From contig NZ_PHSU01000023.1 of NCBI RefSeq assembly GCF_002814235.1, positions 62,001 to 126,000 of the forward strand: a stretch of 64,000 bases of DNA, given 5' to 3'. The first letter of the stretch is position 1. The number at the start of each line of letters is the position of its first letter. The stretch is from Pseudomonas sp. QS1027 (GTDB lineage: Bacteria > Pseudomonadota > Gammaproteobacteria > Pseudomonadales > Pseudomonadaceae). Below are positions 60,304-64,000 of the stretch, one piece after another. A program made the position numbers and the translations under genes. The notes under the pieces are model-generated. The model had not been told where the DNA came from. It did not search any database and worked only from the letters and a program-made list of their open reading frames with translations.

Positions 60304-61527
60304 ATGTCGAAGCCTTCCACCCCGAAGAAATCCCGCTCAAGACTCTGGTTCCTGGTCCATAGCTGGCTGGCGCTGCCCATCTGGTTTTTTGTCCTGATCG
60401 TCTGTGTCACCGGCACCCTGGCGGTGATCAGCCAGGAAATCGTCTGGCTGGCCAATCCCGAGATCCGCGCCAGCAAGCCGTTCGACGACGCGCCGTTGCT
60501 CAGCTTCGACCAGGTGATCGCCGCCATCGCCAAGAGCGATCCCGAGGTGATCGTCCAGCAGATCATTCGCCCGGACGAAGCGCATTTCGCCTTGCGCGCC
60601 GATATCAACTACCCCGACGGCCGCTCGGTGATCGTCTACGTCAATCCCTATACCGGGGTGATCCAGGGCATCAGCCCGCAGTTCGACTTCAAGCAGTTCA
60701 CCCGCGCCCTGCACGGCTGGTGGCTGGTGCCTTTCGTCAACGGTTACAGCTGGGGCTGGTACCTGGTGTCGCTGCTTGGGCTGCCGCTGCTGGCATCGCT
60801 GGTCACCGGGCTGGTGGTGTACAAGCGTTTCTGGAAAGGCTTCTTCAAGCCGACCCTGCGTTTCAACCACGGTGCGCGGATTTTCTGGGGCGATTTCCAC
60901 CGGCTGAGCGGCATCTGGTCGATCTGGTTTATCGCGGTGATTTCCATCACCGGTACCTGGTTCCTGATCCAGGCGATCCTCGCCGACAACCAGATCAGCT
61001 TCGCCAGCCGGCCGATCCCGGCGATCATTTCCCATGACAGCGCACCGCTGATGCCCGATGGCCGGCCAGCGCCGATGCTTGGTGCCGACGAAGCCCTGCG
61101 CATCGCCCAGCAACGGGTTCCCGGGCTCGACTCGAGCTTTGTCAGCCTGCCCGGCAATGCCTTCAGCCCTATCGAAGTGGGCGGGCGCAGCGGCTATCCG
61201 CTGATGTACCAGACCCTGCAGATCAACCCCTACAACGGCGAGATCGAACAGTCGCGCCTGCTCTCGGATCGCAACAAGCTGGAGTTCGTCACCGAATCGA
61301 TGCGACCGCTGCACACCGGGGATTTCGGCGGCCTGTGGATCAAGCTGATCTGGTTCTTCTTCGGACTGGTGCTGAGCATGATGGTCTTGAGCGGCCTGCT
61401 GATCTGGACCAAGCGCACCGCCCTGGCCACCGCCCAGGCCCTGAAACGCAGTGCCAAGACCGAACGGGCGCCAGCGCCCAAGGCCAAGACCGCCCGGAAT
61501 ACCGAGACCCCGGAGGTGACCCCATGA
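60304..61527 (+). CDS. fpvG: FpvG, PepSY-associated inner-membrane reductase of ferripyoverdine
   Basis: A 407-residue PepSY/PiuB-type protein with about four transmembrane helices, first LWFLVHSWLALPIWFFVLIV, later YLVSLLGLPLLASLVTGLVV, IWSIWFIAVISITGTWFLI and LIWFFFGLVLSMMVLSGLLI. Histidines that could hold haem are visible (LVHSW, LHGWW). The ortholog in P. aeruginosa reduces ferripyoverdine iron in the periplasm. A hydrophilic Lys/Ala-rich tail follows the last helix. The stop overlaps the fpvH start (ATGA). It is divergent from the synthetase operon. Confidence 0.88.
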   Translation: MSKPSTPKKSRSRLWFLVHSWLALPIWFFVLIVCVTGTLAVISQEIVWLANPEIRASKPFDDAPLLSFDQVIAAIAKSDPEVIVQQIIRPDEAHFALRADINYPDGRSVIVYVNPYTGVIQGISPQFDFKQFTRALHGWWLVPFVNGYSWGWYLVSLLGLPLLASLVTGLVVYKRFWKGFFKPTLRFNHGARIFWGDFHRLSGIWSIWFIAVISITGTWFLIQAILADNQISFASRPIPAIISHDSAPLMPDGRPAPMLGADEALRIAQQRVPGLDSSFVSLPGNAFSPIEVGGRSGYPLMYQTLQINPYNGEIEQSRLLSDRNKLEFVTESMRPLHTGDFGGLWIKLIWFFFGLVLSMMVLSGLLIWTKRTALATAQALKRSAKTERAPAPKAKTARNTETPEVTP

Positions 61528-62063
61528 GCAAGGACAGCACGCTGGCGGCGCCCTCGCCCCTCAGCCGCTTCTGGCACAAGTGGCGCTTCCACCTGAACAT
61601 CCTGCTGGTGCTGATCCCCCTGGGTTTCATGCCGCGCTACTTTTCCGATGCCGCGCTGTTCCGTGGCGACACCGGCCTGGGCAAGCACCTCAATCAAATC
61701 CAGGTCGGCCCCTGGAGCCTGGAAATGGCCGAACTCTGGGACGAAGGACCCCGTCGCGACGGGCCCGCCGGTTATCTGAAAAGCTTCAACGCGCGCCTCT
61801 GCGACCGCTGTGGCGAGCAGGTCAAGGCCGCCTACCTGCGCGTGGGCAAACCCCGCAGCCTGCGTGCCGCCGGGGTGATCTTCTTCGGCACCGCCTATCG
61901 CATGAGCGCCGTGGTGCCGATTCCCGACCGGACCCAGGACGATGCCGAACTCTGGATCACCCTCGAGGGCTGGGACGGTTCGGTGCACCAGGCCTCTCTT
62001 CCACTGCGCCAGGCCTCCCCGGCCACCCTTGCCTGGCTGGATAAACAAGGAGCGCGGAAATGA
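61524..62063 (+). CDS. fpvH: FpvH, small membrane protein of the ferripyoverdine-reduction complex
   Basis: A 179-residue protein with one N-terminal transmembrane helix (FHLNILLVLIPLGFMPRYF) and a periplasmic domain that holds a CxxC pair (RLCDRCGEQ). In P. aeruginosa FpvH-J-K assist FpvG in iron release. GGAGG precedes the ATG, which overlaps the fpvG stop. Identity rests mainly on order and size; the sequence itself has no well-known domain. Confidence 0.8.
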   Translation: MSKDSTLAAPSPLSRFWHKWRFHLNILLVLIPLGFMPRYFSDAALFRGDTGLGKHLNQIQVGPWSLEMAELWDEGPRRDGPAGYLKSFNARLCDRCGEQVKAAYLRVGKPRSLRAAGVIFFGTAYRMSAVVPIPDRTQDDAELWITLEGWDGSVHQASLPLRQASPATLAWLDKQGARK

Positions 62064-62392
62064 CCTTCACGCCACCCAAGACGCTTGCCACCGGCCTCCT
62101 GCTGCTGGCCGCCGGTTTCAGTACCAGCGCCCTGGCCCACAATCCGATCTGCGAGTGCAAGCAGATCGATGCCGAACAGATTCAATGCAAGGGCGGTTTC
62201 TCCGATGGCAGCGCGGCCACCGGGGTGACCCTGGACGTGATCGGCTATGACGAAAGTATCCTGCTGCCGGGCAAGCTGGGGCAGGACTCGACCCTGACCT
62301 TCAAGAAGCCGGCGACCGATTTCTATGTGCTGTTCGACGCCGGTCCCGGGCATATCGTCGAAATCGACCATGGGGATATCGAAGCCCCATGA
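62060..62392 (+). CDS. fpvJ: FpvJ, small periplasmic protein
   Basis: A 110-residue protein with a signal peptide (LATGLLLLAAGFSTSALA) and a short domain with two cysteines close together (NPICECKQ) and a third at CKGG. It is the third gene of fpvGHJK, with ATGA overlaps at both ends. It is thought to help periplasmic handling of ferripyoverdine; identity comes from order, size and export. Confidence 0.8.
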   Translation: MTFTPPKTLATGLLLLAAGFSTSALAHNPICECKQIDAEQIQCKGGFSDGSAATGVTLDVIGYDESILLPGKLGQDSTLTFKKPATDFYVLFDAGPGHIVEIDHGDIEAP

Positions 62393-62964
62393 GCACCTCG
62401 ACCACCCAGATCGTCCGCCCCGCCGGGGCCGGCCATGAAACCCTCTACGTGCTGCTGTTCTGCCTGATCGTGCTGCTGGTCGCCGGCTCCGTGGTCGCGC
62501 TGCATGGCGAGCAGCAGAACGTCAGCACCCTCGAGGCCTATCAGGTGGATGCGCGCCGCGACCTGAGCGCCGGCGAGCAGGGCATCTACGCCGACCTGCG
62601 GGTCACCCTCGACGAAATCCATCTGCTGCAACAGGACCAGCAAGCCCTGCCCGCCCCCGAGCGACTCGGCGAAGAAGGGTTTGCCCCCTTCGCCCAGGAC
62701 GCCAGCTCGGTCAGTCGCGGTGGCCACGCCTGGCACCTGCTCGACCAGCGTGCCTACTTCGGCCTGAGCCACGCCACGGCCACCGCCGGTTCCTTCCTGA
62801 TGCTGGTCGGCAGCGATGCGAACGCCGCGCCGGATATCTGGCTCAACCGCAGCAACAACCTGGCGGCACCCGCGGACCTCAGCGACAGCGCCCTGATCGC
62901 TGGCGGCTGGCAGCGGGTGGTCGCGCAATTCGATGCCGGCGTAACCCGCCAGCATCGGCACTGA
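62389..62964 (+). CDS. fpvK: FpvK, single-pass membrane protein
   Basis: A 191-residue protein with one N-terminal transmembrane segment (LYVLLFCLIVLLVAGSVVAL) and a periplasmic domain without a motif I recognise. It overlaps fpvJ by ATGA and precedes fpvC by 35 bp. It is assigned by conserved order in the fpvGHJK-fpvCDEF operon. Confidence 0.8.
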   Translation: MSTSTTQIVRPAGAGHETLYVLLFCLIVLLVAGSVVALHGEQQNVSTLEAYQVDARRDLSAGEQGIYADLRVTLDEIHLLQQDQQALPAPERLGEEGFAPFAQDASSVSRGGHAWHLLDQRAYFGLSHATATAGSFLMLVGSDANAAPDIWLNRSNNLAAPADLSDSALIAGGWQRVVAQFDAGVTRQHRH

Positions 62965-62999
62965 ACCTTCCGACTCACCCCAGGGAAGACTGTCTACCC

Positions 63000-63929
63000 A
63001 TGCCCATTTCAGCTCTGTTCAGCCGCCGTCACCTGTTGCTCGCGCTGCTGCTCTCGCCCCTGCTGCTGTCCCTCCAGGTCCAGGCCGACCCGGCCAAGCG
63101 CCTGCGCATCGGCATCACCCTGCATCCTTATTACAGCTACGTGGCGAATATCGTCGGCGACAAGGCCGAGGTGGTGCCGCTGATCCCGGCCGGCTTCAAT
63201 CCCCACGCCTACGAACCCCGCGCCGAGGACATCAAGCGCATCGGCACGCTGGATGTGATCGTGGTCAATGGCGTCGGTCATGACGACTTCGCCGACCGCA
63301 TGATCGCCGCCAGCGAAAAGCCCGATATCCCCGTGATCGAGGCCAATGAAAACGTGCCGCTGCTGGCTGCCACCGGCACCGCCGCGCGAGGCGCCGGCAA
63401 GGTGGTCAACCCGCACACCTTCCTGTCCATCAGCGCCTCCATCGCCCAGGTCAACAACATCGCCCGGGAACTCGGCAAGCTCGACCCGGACAATGCCAAG
63501 ACCTACACCGCCAACGCCCGGGCCTACGGCAAGCGCCTGCGGCAGATCCGCGCCGACGCCCTGGCCAAGCTGACCCAGGCACCCAACGCCGACCTGCGGG
63601 TGGCCACGGTGCACGCGGCCTATGACTACCTGCTGCGCGAATTCGGCCTGGAAGTCACCGCCGTGGTCGAGCCAGCCCATGGCATCGAACCGAGCCCGAG
63701 CCAGTTGAAGAAGACCATCGACCAACTGCGTGAACTGGATGTGAAGGTGATCTTCTCGGAACTGGACTTCCCGTCGACCTATGTCGAGACCATCCGCCGC
63801 GAGTCGGGGGTGCGGATCTATCCGCTGTCGCATATTTCCTATGGCGACTACAGCGCCGACAAGTACGAGAAGGAAATGACCAACAACCTGGACACCGTGG
63901 TCCGGGCGATTCAGGAGGCCGGGGCATGA
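63000..63929 (+). CDS. fpvC: FpvC, periplasmic metal-binding protein of the FpvCDEF ABC system
   Basis: A 309-residue cluster A-I (ZnuA/PsaA-type) solute-binding protein with a signal peptide (HLLLALLLSPLLLSLQVQA). Metal-ligand regions include PLIPAGFNPHAYEP, VVNPHTFLSIS and VEPAHGIEPSPSQL. It lacks the long His-rich loop of zinc-specific ZnuA. In P. aeruginosa FpvC and FpvF bind pyoverdine and iron in the periplasm. The stop overlaps the fpvD start (ATGA). Confidence 0.88.
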   Translation: MPISALFSRRHLLLALLLSPLLLSLQVQADPAKRLRIGITLHPYYSYVANIVGDKAEVVPLIPAGFNPHAYEPRAEDIKRIGTLDVIVVNGVGHDDFADRMIAASEKPDIPVIEANENVPLLAATGTAARGAGKVVNPHTFLSISASIAQVNNIARELGKLDPDNAKTYTANARAYGKRLRQIRADALAKLTQAPNADLRVATVHAAYDYLLREFGLEVTAVVEPAHGIEPSPSQLKKTIDQLRELDVKVIFSELDFPSTYVETIRRESGVRIYPLSHISYGDYSADKYEKEMTNNLDTVVRAIQEAGA

Positions 63930-64000
63930 CCGCTGCCGAACAGTTGGTCGCCCGGGCCATCGGTCCGACGCTGAAGTTCGACGGCATCGATCTGGTGCTG
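63926..64000 (+). CDS. fpvD: FpvD, ABC ATPase (N-terminal fragment at the window end)
   Basis: Only 25 residues are visible (starting MTAAEQLVARAIGPTL and ending in the first beta strand, FDGIDLVL, before the Walker A loop). The identity comes from the ATGA overlap with fpvC and the known gene order fpvC-fpvD-fpvE-fpvF. The rest of the gene lies beyond the window. Confidence 0.7.
   Translation, partial: MTAAEQLVARAIGPTLKFDGIDLVL

Overview
The window is high-G+C DNA from a Pseudomonas of the fluorescens/syringae lineage. The evidence is a complete block of pyoverdine genes in Pseudomonas order (pvdRT-opmQ, pvdP, pvdMNO, pvdE, fpvA, peptide synthetases, fpvGHJKCD), PvdS-type iron-starvation promoter boxes, and Pseudomonas-style REP palindromes of the GTAGGAGC...GCTTG family. 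No rRNA, tRNA, CRISPR array, transposase or integrase was seen.

Positions 1-13,700 are mostly ordinary chromosomal genes. They comprise the tail of a PLP dehydratase; a sulfide-detoxification unit (sigma-54 activator FisR divergent from persulfide dioxygenase, sulfide:quinone oxidoreductase and a TauE/SafE exporter); an AhpD-like protein divergent from a broken MocR-type regulator; an MscS channel with a cyclic-nucleotide-binding domain; pirin; a PaaI thioesterase with a thiolase; an aldo/keto reductase; a NarL-type response regulator; and an MgtC/SapB membrane protein.

Positions 13,759-64,000 form the pyoverdine locus. It starts with a FecI-type ECF sigma factor under a Fur-box-like site, divergent from pvdRT-opmQ (export and recycling). 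pvdP and pvdMNO (periplasmic maturation of ferribactin) diverge from a pair of exact PvdS boxes, followed by pvdE (export to the periplasm) and fpvA (outer-membrane receptor). From 60,063 down to 32,447 a single minus-strand operon of about 28 kb encodes an aspartate beta-hydroxylase-like dioxygenase and four peptide synthetases with 1, 2, 2 and 2 modules, the last ending in a thioesterase. Specificity residues read from the sequence predict a side chain of basic residue (Lys-like), D-(hydroxy)Asp, Ala-like, Thr, basic residue, D-(hydroxy)Asp, Ser. This is laid out like the P. syringae pyoverdine, with two hydroxyaspartates and no hydroxyornithine. Divergent from this operon is fpvGHJKCD, for periplasmic iron release and uptake; fpvD is cut by the window end. 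pvdS, pvdL, pvdA/F, pvdH, pvdQ and fpvR are not in the window.

Two things stand out. First, a three-gene cassette (29,123-32,379) lies inside the locus between fpvA and the last synthetase, on the synthetase strand. It holds a small acidic protein, a 703-residue protein ending in a YwqJ-like deaminase domain, and a translationally coupled YwqK/MORN-like immunity candidate. Second, a REP doublet of about 103 bp sits in-frame inside a peptide synthetase, adding about 35 residues to a condensation-adenylation linker.
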